Assembly: GCF_009664855.1 (NCBI RefSeq)
Contig: NZ_CP045928.1
Location: 4,651,186-4,715,185 of the forward strand
Origin: Flavobacterium sp. SLB02
GTDB taxonomy: Bacteria; Bacteroidota; Bacteroidia; Flavobacteriales; Flavobacteriaceae
Direction: 5' to 3'
DNA: 64,000 bases
Shown here piece by piece: positions 1-8,581 of this stretch. Position 1 is the first letter of the stretch, and every line of letters starts with the position of its first letter. The notes below the pieces were generated by a model. That model did not search any database and was not told the origin of the DNA. It saw nothing but the letters and a program-made list of their open reading frames with translations. Both the position numbers and the translations under genes were made by a program.

Positions 1-183
1 TAAAACTTCCGGAAAACCAGGAATATCATAAATAGGTTTTTTAGGGTACAATTCTGAAAGCTGTCCTCCTGCTTGTGGTAAAGCATCTAAAATATGACAT
101 TTTAATTTTAATAATCCTGCCTCGAAAACGGCAAATAAACCTGTTGGTCCTGCTCCAATTATAAGTATATCTGTTTTAATCAT
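1..183 (-). CDS. ferredoxin/thioredoxin-type NADP reductase, N-terminal part
   Basis: Only the first 61 codons lie in the window; the gene continues past the left edge. The start is an ATG. Residues 10-15 (GAGPTG) form the FAD-binding Rossmann glycine loop, and a GGQLSELYP stretch near residues 39-47 is typical of the small thioredoxin-reductase-like ferredoxin/flavodoxin-NADP reductases (YumC type). In that family the enzyme passes electrons from NADPH to ferredoxin or flavodoxin. It follows the siroheme and sulfite reductase genes on the same strand, so supplying electrons to the sulfite reductase is a plausible role (inference). The redox CxxC of true thioredoxin reductases would lie beyond the edge, so that alternative cannot be excluded from the visible part. 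Confidence 0.75.
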   Translation of the reverse strand, partial: MIKTDILIIGAGPTGLFAVFEAGLLKLKCHILDALPQAGGQLSELYPKKPIYDIPGFPEVL

Positions 184-322
184 TATGTTGTTGTTTATAA
201 TCATTCTTAATAATACAAAGAAACGAATAATATATTCTAATGACAATGATTTTTATCATTGATTTCCCTGCGAAATTTTTTACTCTTTATTTTTTAATGA
301 GCGGTAATTCGGTCATCTTTTT

Positions 323-371
323 CATCGGGTTAAAACCCGACGCTACAATATGAAACGTTCCTCCGGAACTC
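323..371. repeat. two-hairpin intergenic repeat, copy 1
   Basis: CGGGTTAAAACCCG forms one hairpin and GTTCCTCCGGAAC the second, joined by ACGCTACAATATGAAAC. It lies 6 bases from the siroheme synthase stop codon. Two more copies are at 1054-1101 and 6527-6574. Confidence 0.85.
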
Positions 372-376
372 TTTAG

Positions 377-958
377 CTATTCTTTATTTTTTAATGAATC
401 AGTTATCTCATTCATTCTTTTAACTTTTTCTTCAAAATTCCCTTTTAAAGTTTTCCTATATTCATTGAGGTTTTCCACCATTTTATTGATATCCTCAGGA
501 ATTACTTCTTCAAAAAACTCCCGTAGCCTTTTAGCTGTTGTTGGCGATTTTCCGTTGGTCGAAATGGCAATTTTTACATTTCCTTTCGTTACAATTCCGC
601 CCAAATAATAATCACATAAATCCGGCGTATCGGCAATATTGCATATCAAATAACGCTTTCGGGATAAATCGTATACCTTTTTATTGACTTTTAAATCATC
701 GGTACAAGCGATTACCATGTGACGCTTTTTGAGCATTTTTTTCTTAAACTTTGATTTTGTTAATGTAATCGAAGGATGTTTATCAGCTAAAACCTTTATT
801 TCTAAATGGAAATTTGGCGCTACAACCTCAACATTTGCATTGGGACTCGACTTTAGTAAAAAAGAAAGCTTTTCTAACCCAACATTTCCTCCTCCAACAA
901 TTAAAACATTCAGATTGTGAAGTTTTAAGAATATTGGATATAATTCATTCTGTTCCAT
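377..958 (-). CDS. siroheme synthase, precorrin-2 dehydrogenase/sirohydrochlorin ferrochelatase (Met8p/CysG-N type)
   Basis: At 193 aa this matches the stand-alone N-terminal half of CysG. It would oxidise precorrin-2 with NAD+ and insert iron to give siroheme, the cofactor of sulfite reductase. The NAD-binding loop GGGNVG lies at residues 22-27. The NIADTP segment near residue 110 aligns with the catalytic Asp region of CysG/Met8p, and a STNGKSPTTAKRLREF stretch follows. The methyltransferase half of CysG is a separate gene (cobA) immediately upstream in the operon, so the fused enteric enzyme is split here. A two-hairpin repeat begins a few bases after the stop codon. Dehydrogenase assignment is firm; chelatase activity is known for the family but not certain here. 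Confidence 0.9.
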   Translation of the reverse strand: MEQNELYPIFLKLHNLNVLIVGGGNVGLEKLSFLLKSSPNANVEVVAPNFHLEIKVLADKHPSITLTKSKFKKKMLKKRHMVIACTDDLKVNKKVYDLSRKRYLICNIADTPDLCDYYLGGIVTKGNVKIAISTNGKSPTTAKRLREFFEEVIPEDINKMVENLNEYRKTLKGNFEEKVKRMNEITDSLKNKE

Positions 959-1053
959 TTTATTTTATTTTCATCCAATCAAAATTAGATGATTTTTATT
1001 TTATCAAATTAAATTCAGCCTTTTTTAACCTAATAAATTTAATTCCATACCTC

Positions 1054-1101
1054 CATCAGTTTAAAACCCGACGCTATAATATGGATCGTTCCTTCGGAAC
1101 T
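1054..1101. repeat. two-hairpin intergenic repeat, copy 2
   Basis: The same layout as copy 1 with small changes (CAGTTTAAAACCCG weakens the first hairpin; GTTCCTTCGGAAC keeps the second). It lies 4 bases after the cobA stop codon, inside the operon. Confidence 0.8.
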
Positions 1102-1105
1102 TTTA

Positions 1106-1882
1106 TTATCGGACGATTTCTTTTGACAAAAATTCTTCGTAAAATCCTTTTAACTTGTTGCTTTCGCGAACCACATTTCCCAGAACGATAATTGCTGGCG
1201 AACTTAATTTTTGCTGTTTTACAACTTCTAAAATTGAATCTACTGTTCCAACTCCTACTTTTTCTTCGGCTGTTGTTCCGTTTTGAATGATCGCAACGGG
1301 TAAATCTCCTTTATCTTCTTTTTGAAACAAATCGATAATTTGAGGCAATTTGTGCATTCCCATCAAAATAACAACCGTTGCAGATGATTGTGCGGCCAAA
1401 GCTACATCTGAAGATAATTTCCTATCTGAAGTTGTTCCTGTAATCGCCCAAAAGCTTTCTGAAACGCCTCTTTTGGTAATCGAAATTCCCTGACTTGCCG
1501 GAACTGCAACCACTGAAGATATTCCAGGAACTACAACTGTCGGGATTCCGAAACTTTCGATAAATTCTATTTCTTCGCTTCCGCGTCCAAAAATAAACGG
1601 ATCTCCACCTTTTAATCTTACTACGTTTCCGTAGGTTAACGCATTATCTACAATCAACTGATTGATTTGATCTTGCGTGTAAGCGTGATTTCCTATTTTT
1701 TTTCCAACAAAAATTTTGATGGCATTTTTAGGAGCGTGCGCAAATATTTCGTCATTCGCCAAGGCATCGTACAAAACCACATTCGCTTCAGCAAGGGCTT
1801 TTACAGCTTTCAGCGTAAGCAAATCCGGATCTCCGGGACCAGCGCCAACTAAAGTTACTTTGGGTTTTATTGTATTATGCAT
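1106..1882 (-). CDS. cobA: uroporphyrinogen-III C-methyltransferase (SUMT)
   Basis: This 258 aa protein makes precorrin-2 from uroporphyrinogen III with two SAM molecules, the first step towards siroheme. The N-terminal VTLVGAGPGDPDLLTLKA signature begins near residue 9 and the GGDPFIFGRGSEE motif lies near residue 92; both are diagnostic for SUMT. The length is normal for a stand-alone enzyme. Its start overlaps the end of the sulfite reductase gene by 8 bases, suggesting translational coupling, and siroheme synthase follows about 150 bases later. The position in a sulfate-assimilation operon points to siroheme supply rather than cobalamin. A copy of the two-hairpin repeat sits 4 bases beyond the stop codon. 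Confidence 0.95.
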   Translation of the reverse strand: MHNTIKPKVTLVGAGPGDPDLLTLKAVKALAEANVVLYDALANDEIFAHAPKNAIKIFVGKKIGNHAYTQDQINQLIVDNALTYGNVVRLKGGDPFIFGRGSEEIEFIESFGIPTVVVPGISSVVAVPASQGISITKRGVSESFWAITGTTSDRKLSSDVALAAQSSATVVILMGMHKLPQIIDLFQKEDKGDLPVAIIQNGTTAEEKVGVGTVDSILEVVKQQKLSSPAIIVLGNVVRESNKLKGFYEEFLSKEIVR

Positions 1883-3965
1883 TTGCTAATTCTTGAGCTC
1901 TGTATTTTTCTATGGTATCAAAAAATGAAATTCCTTGTTGAATGTATGCTTTCGCAAATGCTTCTGTAGGTTCATTTTGATTGATTTGATATACCAATTC
2001 TCTAAATGTTGTTGGTAACTGAATTTTGTCAGTTGCAATAAAAACAGTATCAAATAAATCTACAATTCCGGCGTGATTATTTGTTTTCTCATTTTCTGAA
2101 AGCAACAATGCTTTTGCTCCATTTACAAATCCTGCATAAGCATGGTAAATGGCATCTGACCATTTTCCTTCGTCGAAAGATTCTTGTGCGAAAGTCAATT
2201 TATCTTTGGCTTCTAATAATAAAGTTGCAACCAAGTCAATTACAACTCCGGCACATTCTCCTACTCCAACTGCTTTTACGTAGTTATCTGCGTTACCCCA
2301 GTCTATAAAATCAGCTTCGGTTAAATTGGTTACGTCTGCGAAAGGTTTCAAAATTTCATAGAAATATTTCTCTCCTTTAAGATCATAATAATTAAGGAAT
2401 TTTTCTCCGTTTGCATTCGCATCAAAATCATTTAAGATCGTACGTAATGCATCTGGTCCTCTACGGCTTGGAATTTTGATTACTTTGTCAGCAAAGCGTC
2501 CTGCACCATTGCCTAATCTTCCACCACCTAATAAAACCTGCAAAGCCGGAGCGACTAATTTTCCTGAATTGATTGACATTCCCTGAAAACCAATTGCCGA
2601 CATATTGTGTTGCCCACAAGCATTCATACAACCGGAAATCTTAATCTCGATTTCCTGATTGTTTAAATACTGAGGATATTCTGCATTGAGCACTTTTTCT
2701 AATTCTTCAGCAATTCCGGTACTACTTGCAATCCCCAAATTACAAGTATCTGTACCCGGGCATGCTGTAATATCTGCTGTAGAATTATATCCTAAATCTA
2801 CAAATCCTAATTTGGCTAATTCCTGATAAAAGAAAGGTAAATTTGCCTCTTTTACGTGACGTATTACAATATTTTGACGCAATGAAAAACGTAATTCATT
2901 GGCTGCGTAATTTTTAATTAAATCAGCTAATAATCTAGCTTTATCGGTATAAAAATCTCCTAATAAAACTTTGATCCCAATAGCGTAATAACCTTCTTGT
3001 TTCTGAGCAATTACATTCGATTTTTTCCACGCTTCATAAGCTGCAGTATCTTCGATAGTAACGGCTGGCGTTTCTAATAACGGCTCCGCAATTGGCCCGT
3101 CAAAAGCTGTGGTATCAATTTCGTAAGTTTCAAAAGCAATTGCTTTTTTCTCTTTTTCAACCAAATCAAGGAAAACATCTCTTCCCATTTCTTTGATTAA
3201 AAATTTCATACGCGCTTTCATTCTTTTGGCACGTTCCCCGTATCTGTCAAAAATACGGATGATACCTTCTGCTGTTGGAATGATTTCGTTTGCCGGTACA
3301 AATTCTGATAGTAATTCAGCATGTGCTGGTTGAGATCCTAAACCTCCTCCAAACATGATTTTGAAACCGCGAACATCATCAACAATTTTCGGGATAAATC
3401 CTAAATCATGCAAATAACTCAACGCGGTATCTTCATCAGATGATGAGAACGAAATTTTGAATTTACGCCCCATTTCCTGACAAATAGGATTTCTTAATAA
3501 GTATTGAAATAAAGCATGTGCATAAGGCGAAACATCAAATGGCTCATTTACATCTACACCTGCCAATTCGCTTCCTGTAATATTTCTTACGGTGTTACCA
3601 CAAGCTTCACGCAAGGTAACATCGTCTTTTGCCAAATTTGCCCAAAGTTCCGGAGTTCTGTCCAGACTTACATAGTGAATCTGAATGTCCTGACGTGTTG
3701 TAATATGCAAACGTCCTGTAGAATATTCATCAGAAACTTTAGTAATACGTACCAATTGTTCGCTGGTTACTTTACCATAAGGCAATTTAATACGAATCAT
3801 TTGAACGCCTTCCTGACGTTGTCCGTAAATTCCTCGCGCTAAACGAAGACTACGAAAACGCTCATCATCAATTTTTCCTCCACGGAATAAATGAATCTTT
3901 TTTTCTAAATCGATGATCTCTTTCTGAACGATCGGATTTTCTATTTCTGTTCTAAAACTTTCCAT
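1875..3965 (-). CDS. assimilatory siroheme sulfite (nitrite) reductase with C-terminal HEPN-like domain
   Basis: The 696 aa protein reduces sulfite to sulfide with six electrons. Roughly residues 40-560 are the duplicated nitrite/sulfite reductase fold. Cysteines 402, 408, 446 and 450 form the CX5C...CX3C set that binds the 4Fe-4S cluster and siroheme. The last 130 residues are an extra all-helical segment; its SDAIYHAYAGFVNGAKALLL stretch resembles HEPN domains, which are not part of classic sulfite reductases. No Rx4-6H ribonuclease motif is visible there. The gene lies between cysN and cobA. With APS reductase and ATP sulfurylase in the same operon, sulfite is the likely substrate rather than nitrite. 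Electrons probably come from ferredoxin, since no CysJ-like flavoprotein is present. Confidence 0.9.
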   Translation of the reverse strand: MESFRTEIENPIVQKEIIDLEKKIHLFRGGKIDDERFRSLRLARGIYGQRQEGVQMIRIKLPYGKVTSEQLVRITKVSDEYSTGRLHITTRQDIQIHYVSLDRTPELWANLAKDDVTLREACGNTVRNITGSELAGVDVNEPFDVSPYAHALFQYLLRNPICQEMGRKFKISFSSSDEDTALSYLHDLGFIPKIVDDVRGFKIMFGGGLGSQPAHAELLSEFVPANEIIPTAEGIIRIFDRYGERAKRMKARMKFLIKEMGRDVFLDLVEKEKKAIAFETYEIDTTAFDGPIAEPLLETPAVTIEDTAAYEAWKKSNVIAQKQEGYYAIGIKVLLGDFYTDKARLLADLIKNYAANELRFSLRQNIVIRHVKEANLPFFYQELAKLGFVDLGYNSTADITACPGTDTCNLGIASSTGIAEELEKVLNAEYPQYLNNQEIEIKISGCMNACGQHNMSAIGFQGMSINSGKLVAPALQVLLGGGRLGNGAGRFADKVIKIPSRRGPDALRTILNDFDANANGEKFLNYYDLKGEKYFYEILKPFADVTNLTEADFIDWGNADNYVKAVGVGECAGVVIDLVATLLLEAKDKLTFAQESFDEGKWSDAIYHAYAGFVNGAKALLLSENEKTNNHAGIVDLFDTVFIATDKIQLPTTFRELVYQINQNEPTEAFAKAYIQQGISFFDTIEKYRAQELANA

Positions 3966-4083
3966 TTGTTTTTGGCTTTAGGCTTTTTATTTGCTTTAAG
4001 CTTTAGGCTATATGCCATAAGCTTTTAAAATATCTCGTTATACATTTTCGCTTAAAGCTTACAGCCTAAAGCTTATAGCAGGT
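3966..4083. repeat. period-7 tract (TTAAAGC units) between cysN and sulfite reductase
   Basis: The gap holds GCTTTAGGC-type units on one side and TTAAAGC TTACAGC CTAAAGC TTATAGC on the other, repeating every 7 bases and inverse to each other. The word family is the same as in front of thyA, 43 kb away. Confidence 0.75.
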
Positions 4084-5328
4084 TTATCTAATAAATCCAA
4101 CTCCAGCGGTGGTATTGGTTGCTGTATCAATTAAGATAAAAGCGCCGTTTGATTTATTATCGTTATAGGCATCAAAATATAATGGTTTACTTAATTTGAT
4201 GCTTACTTCTCCTATTTCGTTTATGGCTAATTGTGAAGCTTCTTTCGTACCTGAATAATCAGTTGAAATGGTATTTTTAATGCTTTCTACTTTTGCCAAA
4301 ACCGAATTGGTGTTGTGTTGTACAATATATTTTGTACCCGCAACCAGTTTTTTACTGTCCATCCAACACACGGTTGTATTGATTTCTTTTTCAATTTTTG
4401 GAAGCTCAGCTGATTTTACAATCATATCGCCTCTTGTTACATTGATGTCATTTTCTAATTCGATTGTGATTGAAGAACCTGCAACAGCTTCATCGTATTG
4501 TTTATCGAAAAAGTGAATATTTTTTACTTTAGATTCGGTTAAAGAAGGTAAAACCGTTACGGCATCTCCTACTTTAATAGAGTTTCCATATAATTTTCCT
4601 GCGTAACCTCTAAAATCATGATATTCTTCTGTTTTAGGGCGAATCACAGTTTGAACCGGGAAACGTGCTTTTCCTGTTTCAAAAACATCTGCAGAATCTA
4701 ATCCTTCTAAATGTTGTAAAACAGTCTGACCTGTATACCACGGCATATCTTTAGATTGATCCACCACGTTTCCGCCATTGATTGCACTTAACGGAATGTA
4801 GCTTACGTTTTGTTCTTTGAAAGTACTTTTAGCGTTTAATGCCTGAAAATCGGCTTTGATTTTATTGTAAACTTCTTCAGAATAATCAACTAAATCCATT
4901 TTATTGATTGCCACGATTACCTCTTTTACTCTCAATAAATTATTGATAAAAAAGTGACGGTAGGTTTGCTCAATTACACCTTTTCTGGCATCGATTAAAA
5001 TAATAGAAACCTGAGAAGTCGAAGCTCCTGTAACCATGTTTCTGGTATATTCTACGTGACCCGGAGTATCGGCAATAATATAACTTTTCTTTGCAGTCGA
5101 AAAATAAATATGAGCAACATCAATCGTGATTCCTTGTTCTCTCTCTGCTACTAAACCATCAGTTGCCAATGAAAAATCAAGATAATCATATCCTTTTTGT
5201 TTACTGCTTTTTTCGATTGCTTCTATTTTGTCAGTCGTCAATGATTTTGTATCGTACAATAATCTTCCAATCAAAGTACTTTTCCCATCATCTACACTAC
5301 CTGCTGTTGCTATTTTTAAAACTTCCAT
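4084..5328 (-). CDS. cysN: sulfate adenylyltransferase subunit 1 (GTPase)
   Basis: CysN is the regulatory GTPase that drives ATP sulfurylase, which activates sulfate to adenosine phosphosulfate (APS). Translation-factor GTPase motifs are all present: GSVDDGKS at residues 10-17, DTPGH at 87-91 and NKMD at 142-145, followed by beta-barrel domains. At 414 aa it is shorter than the enteric protein and has no fused APS kinase (CysC), which agrees with direct APS reduction by the downstream-acting CysH in this operon. It follows cysD after a 130-base gap containing a period-7 repeat, and precedes sulfite reductase after another such gap. Confidence 0.95.
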   Translation of the reverse strand: MEVLKIATAGSVDDGKSTLIGRLLYDTKSLTTDKIEAIEKSSKQKGYDYLDFSLATDGLVAEREQGITIDVAHIYFSTAKKSYIIADTPGHVEYTRNMVTGASTSQVSIILIDARKGVIEQTYRHFFINNLLRVKEVIVAINKMDLVDYSEEVYNKIKADFQALNAKSTFKEQNVSYIPLSAINGGNVVDQSKDMPWYTGQTVLQHLEGLDSADVFETGKARFPVQTVIRPKTEEYHDFRGYAGKLYGNSIKVGDAVTVLPSLTESKVKNIHFFDKQYDEAVAGSSITIELENDINVTRGDMIVKSAELPKIEKEINTTVCWMDSKKLVAGTKYIVQHNTNSVLAKVESIKNTISTDYSGTKEASQLAINEIGEVSIKLSKPLYFDAYNDNKSNGAFILIDTATNTTAGVGFIR

Positions 5329-5337
5329 TCTAATATT

Positions 5338-5390
5338 TTTGTTTCAGGTTTAATTTTTTTGTTTCAAGTTTCAGGTCTCAAGTTGCTGAA
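5338..5390. repeat. period-7 tract (GTTTCAA/GTTTCAG units) between cysD and cysN
   Basis: GTTTCAA GTTTCAG GTCTCAA GTTGCTG repeat every 7 bases, after an isolated GTTTCAG unit. It lies in the leader side of cysN on the minus strand. Confidence 0.65.
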
Positions 5391-5460
5391 AAACTTTATC
5401 TAAAAATTAAAGCTGTATGTTTTTTTGATTTTAATTTTTAATACTAAAATTTTAATTGAA

Positions 5461-6366
5461 TTAAAAGTATCCTTGTTGTTTTCTCTTTTCCATTGCGGCT
5501 TCAGAACGTTTGTCATCGATTCTGGCTCCTCTTTCAGAAATAGTCGATTCTCTGATTTCTCCAACAACTTCCTGAATTGTTGCAGCATAAGATTCAACAG
5601 CAGCGGTACAACTCATATCTCCAACGGTTCTGAAACGAACAATTCTTTCTTCGATTTGTTCATCTTCTTCCTGGTATACATAAGGAGAATGCGACCAAAT
5701 TAAACCATCTCTCAAAAAAACTTTTCTTTTATGTGAAAAATAGATCGATGGAATCTCGATATGTTCTTTTTCGATATAACTCCAAACATCTAATTCTGTC
5801 CAGTTTGAAATTGGGAAAACACGAACGTTTTGACCATTTTCTATTTTTCCGTTCAAAATATCAAATAACTCCGGACGTTGATTTTTTTCATCCCATTGAC
5901 CAAAATCATCACGAACTGAAAAAATACGTTCCTTTGCTCTCGCTTTTTCTTCATCACGACGTGCACCACCAATACAAGCATCAAATTTAAATTCTTCGAT
6001 CGCATCTAAAAGTGTGATTGTCTGCAAGCTGTTTCTACTGGAATACTTTCCGGTTTCTTCTACCACTTTTCCTTCATCGATAGCATCCTGAACATTACGA
6101 ACAATTAGTTCTAAACCTAATTCTTCTACCAATTTATCTCTAAAAGCTATTGTTTCAGGGAAATTGTGTCCCGTATCAACGTGCAAAAGAGGAAACGGAA
6201 TTTTTGCCGGAAAAAATGCTTTTTGTGCCAAACGCACTAATGTTATAGAATCTTTTCCCCCAGAAAAAAGTAAAACAGGCTTGTCAAATTGCGAAATTAC
6301 TTCTCTGAAAATGTATATCGCTTCACTCTCTAAAGCGTTTGTTTTTAATACTGAACTTGAACTCAT
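5461..6366 (-). CDS. cysD: sulfate adenylyltransferase subunit 2
   Basis: This 301 aa protein is the catalytic subunit of the CysDN ATP sulfurylase. The PP-loop SGGKDS lies at residues 35-40. The family motifs GGARRDEEKARAKERIFS and DGLIWSHSPYVYQEEDE are readable in the middle and C-terminal half, and length is normal. It is the third gene of the minus-strand sulfate-assimilation operon, between cysH and cysN. The start is an ATG with A/T-rich upstream sequence and no Shine-Dalgarno box, as is usual in this phylum. Confidence 0.96.
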   Translation of the reverse strand: MSSSSVLKTNALESEAIYIFREVISQFDKPVLLFSGGKDSITLVRLAQKAFFPAKIPFPLLHVDTGHNFPETIAFRDKLVEELGLELIVRNVQDAIDEGKVVEETGKYSSRNSLQTITLLDAIEEFKFDACIGGARRDEEKARAKERIFSVRDDFGQWDEKNQRPELFDILNGKIENGQNVRVFPISNWTELDVWSYIEKEHIEIPSIYFSHKRKVFLRDGLIWSHSPYVYQEEDEQIEERIVRFRTVGDMSCTAAVESYAATIQEVVGEIRESTISERGARIDDKRSEAAMEKRKQQGYF

Positions 6367-6526
6367 TTGATATTTTGTTTAATGCTTGATAGTTTTTTTA
6401 GTTTTAAATCGTTGTGAGTTTAATCTAAAACTTCTAAACCATCGTTATTCTGTGTTTTTTGTTTTTGTTTTTTCAACGGATTTTAATGCGTTGCTTTATT
6501 CTAAATACATCACAATCTGACAATTC

Positions 6527-6574
6527 CATCGGGTTGAAACCCGACGCTACAATATAAATCGTTCCTCTGGAACT
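6527..6574. repeat. two-hairpin intergenic repeat, copy 3
   Basis: CGGGTTGAAACCCG and GTTCCTCTGGAAC hairpins joined by ACGCTACAATATAAATC. It lies between cysH and cysD, 49 bases after the cysH stop codon. Confidence 0.85.
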
Positions 6575-6623
6575 CGATCTATATTCTTTATTCTATTCTC
6601 TTCTCTTGCTTCTTAAGCCTCTC

Positions 6624-7334
6624 TTAATCTTTCTTCGCACTATGCAAACCACATTCTTTATGGCTTGATTCCCACCACCATCTTCCAGCTCTTATATCTT
6701 CACCGGGGAAAATTGCTCTTGTGCATGGCGCACATCCTATGCTTACGAAACCTTGTTTGTGTAAGGCATTTTGAGGAACATTATTTTCTGATAAATACGT
6801 TTCTACTTCTTCTAGAGTCCATTTTAATAACGGATTGAATTTAATAATTTCGAAACCTCCATCGTATTCAAACAATTGTAAGTCGTTTCTATTCTCAGAT
6901 TGTTCGGCTCTTAAACCTGTAATCCAAACTGAGTTTCCTGCCAAGGCTTTTCGTAACGGAACCACTTTACGAATAAAACAGCATTCTTTTCTGTTTTCAA
7001 CCGAATCATAAAAGCTGTTTGGTCCTTTTTGCTTCAATAGATTTTCTACTGATGCCGCTTCGGGAAAGTAAACTTCTATTTGTTTTTTGTATTTTTTTAA
7101 TGTCTTGTGGAAAACATCATAAGTCTCCTGAAATAATCTTCCGGTATCTAAGGTAAAAATGGTAATATCAGTATTACTTTTTGCAATAAAATCTGTAATT
7201 ACCTGATCTTCCTGACCAAAAGAAGTCGAAAAAATTACTTTTTCCGGATATTCATTTGCTAAAAAAACCAACGTTTCTTCCAGCGAAAAATCTTTTGTTT
7301 TATCTAATAATGATTGTATAATTGTCGCACTCAT
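6624..7334 (-). CDS. cysH: [4Fe-4S] adenylylsulfate (APS) reductase
   Basis: The 236 aa enzyme reduces activated sulfate to sulfite using thioredoxin. Cys118-Cys119 and Cys201/Cys204 (GCAPC) are the paired cluster ligands that separate APS reductases from the clusterless PAPS reductases. The catalytic ECGLH motif is intact near the C-terminus (Cys228), and the SFGQED nucleotide loop lies at residues 38-43. Using APS directly fits the absence of an APS kinase gene in the operon. It follows the TauE transporter by about 30 bases and precedes cysD by about 260 bases. A two-hairpin repeat sits about 50 bases past its stop. Confidence 0.95.
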   Translation of the reverse strand: MSATIIQSLLDKTKDFSLEETLVFLANEYPEKVIFSTSFGQEDQVITDFIAKSNTDITIFTLDTGRLFQETYDVFHKTLKKYKKQIEVYFPEAASVENLLKQKGPNSFYDSVENRKECCFIRKVVPLRKALAGNSVWITGLRAEQSENRNDLQLFEYDGGFEIIKFNPLLKWTLEEVETYLSENNVPQNALHKQGFVSIGCAPCTRAIFPGEDIRAGRWWWESSHKECGLHSAKKD

Positions 7335-7365
7335 AATCTCTTTCTTTCCCTTTCTAAAAAACTTA

Positions 7366-8268
7366 TTACAATAATTTAGATAATGTTTTCAAACTCAATA
7401 ATATAATTAATATTCCAACTGCAACCATCATTGGTTTTCTTTTGATTTTATTTACCAAATAAGCTCCTAATGGTGCTGCAATTACTCCTCCTAAAATCAA
7501 TCCTATAATAACCTGCCAGCCGTGAATTCCTCCAAAAAGCATGAAAGTAATTCCGCTTGCAAACGAAATTGCAAATTCAGCTGCATTTACAGAACCAATT
7601 GTATATCTTGGATTCCTACCACGTCCTAATAATGTAGACGTTACGATTGGCCCCCATCCGCCACCGCCAACAGCATCCATAAAACCTCCAAAAGTGGCTA
7701 AATATCCAAGCTTTTTTGTTTTCTTTTTAACGATAGTTTTAGCTAATGCTTTTCTAATGATAATAACTGCTAATACCATCATGTAAACCGCAATAAATGG
7801 TTTTATAACATCTCCGCTAATAACATCAGACAGTAAATAAGCCCCTATAATCGAACCTAAAACTCCCGGAATTAATAAATGTTTTACCAGCTTTTTATTA
7901 ATATTTCCGAATTTATGATGCGAAATCGCTGACGCTCCTGTTGTAAACATTTCTGCAACGTGAACTCCTGTACTGCTAATTAACGGCGGAACTCCGTAAG
8001 CCAATAAAAATGAAGTTGAAGTAGCTCCGTAACCCATTCCTAATGTCCCGTCTACTAACTGAGCAAAAACTCCAATAGCAAAAAAAATTAAAAAATCTGC
8101 ATCAAATCCAGAAACTAATCCCTCTATTGAAAATTCAGCATGATGTTTGTATATCAACGTAGACAACAAACCTATTAACAAAACCACAGGAATAACAACC
8201 CACAACTTTTCTTTTATTGATGCATCAGATCTAACATCATAACTATTAATTTTTAATTCTTTTTCCAT
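7366..8268 (-). CDS. TauE/SafE family permease, first gene of the sulfur operon
   Basis: This 300 aa integral membrane protein has about eight hydrophobic segments and the duplicated glycine-rich motifs of the family (GTLGMGYGATS and GGFMDAVGGGGWGP). TauE/SafE proteins move sulfite, sulfonates or related anions. It is the promoter-proximal gene of the operon and is followed within 31 bases by cysH. No SulP or CysPTWA sulfate transporter is in the window, so uptake of sulfate (or of sulfite) is as reasonable as the export implied by the family name. Direction and substrate are inference. Confidence 0.85.
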   Translation of the reverse strand: MEKELKINSYDVRSDASIKEKLWVVIPVVLLIGLLSTLIYKHHAEFSIEGLVSGFDADFLIFFAIGVFAQLVDGTLGMGYGATSTSFLLAYGVPPLISSTGVHVAEMFTTGASAISHHKFGNINKKLVKHLLIPGVLGSIIGAYLLSDVISGDVIKPFIAVYMMVLAVIIIRKALAKTIVKKKTKKLGYLATFGGFMDAVGGGGWGPIVTSTLLGRGRNPRYTIGSVNAAEFAISFASGITFMLFGGIHGWQVIIGLILGGVIAAPLGAYLVNKIKRKPMMVAVGILIILLSLKTLSKLL

Positions 8269-8294
8269 ATTAATGGCTTGGTTTTGTGCTGATA

Positions 8295-8323
8295 AATCTA
8301 TTACCCTATCGGCTTAATAGATT
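8295..8323. promoter_or_regulatory. inverted repeat downstream of the sulfur-operon promoter
   Basis: AATCTATTA and TAATAGATT form 9-base arms around an 11-base spacer, just downstream of the predicted minus-strand start of transcription. The segment includes CTATTACCCTATC, which recurs in front of the TonB receptor leader. It is a candidate operator or 5' UTR hairpin of the sulfur operon; the binding protein is unknown, with the nearby Rrf2 regulator as one candidate. Confidence 0.45.
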
Positions 8324-8329
8324 ACTATG

Positions 8330-8359
8330 CAAAATTAGTACTTATTTCTAAATATCAAA
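8330..8359 (-). promoter_or_regulatory. Bacteroidota-type promoter of the sulfate-assimilation operon
   Basis: On the minus strand TTTG (8359-8356), an 18-base spacer and TAATTTTG (8337-8330) match the phylum promoter pattern. Transcription would begin near 8323 and read into the TauE gene. The -7 box overlaps AAATTAGTA, a sequence shared with other sulfur-linked promoter regions here. The 313 bases between the divergent TauE genes otherwise show no gene. Confidence 0.65.
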
Positions 8360-8581
8360 ACATTATTTAAGTTTTTTACAACTCTAATCCTCTTTTGGTT
8401 AAGCAAGCCGCAAGTTTAAAAAATATAACAAATTGGCTTCTTAAGTTAAAAATCGTATCGACTTGTATTTCAACCACATAAAACATTAAAGATATTCATT
8501 TGCAAATATACTACTTTAAAGTCTACCAAATCCATCGGATTATTATAAAATTGTTCTTATTTTTACAGCAAATTTTTATTC

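Noticed and set aside
814..1191. Plus-strand ORF of 125 codons overlapping siroheme synthase and cobA
   Set aside because: It is antisense to two conserved genes, crosses a repeat element and shows no recognisable protein features.
1875..2300. HEPN-like tail as an RNase toxin
   Set aside because: The Rx4-6H catalytic motif is absent and the domain is fused to a metabolic enzyme.
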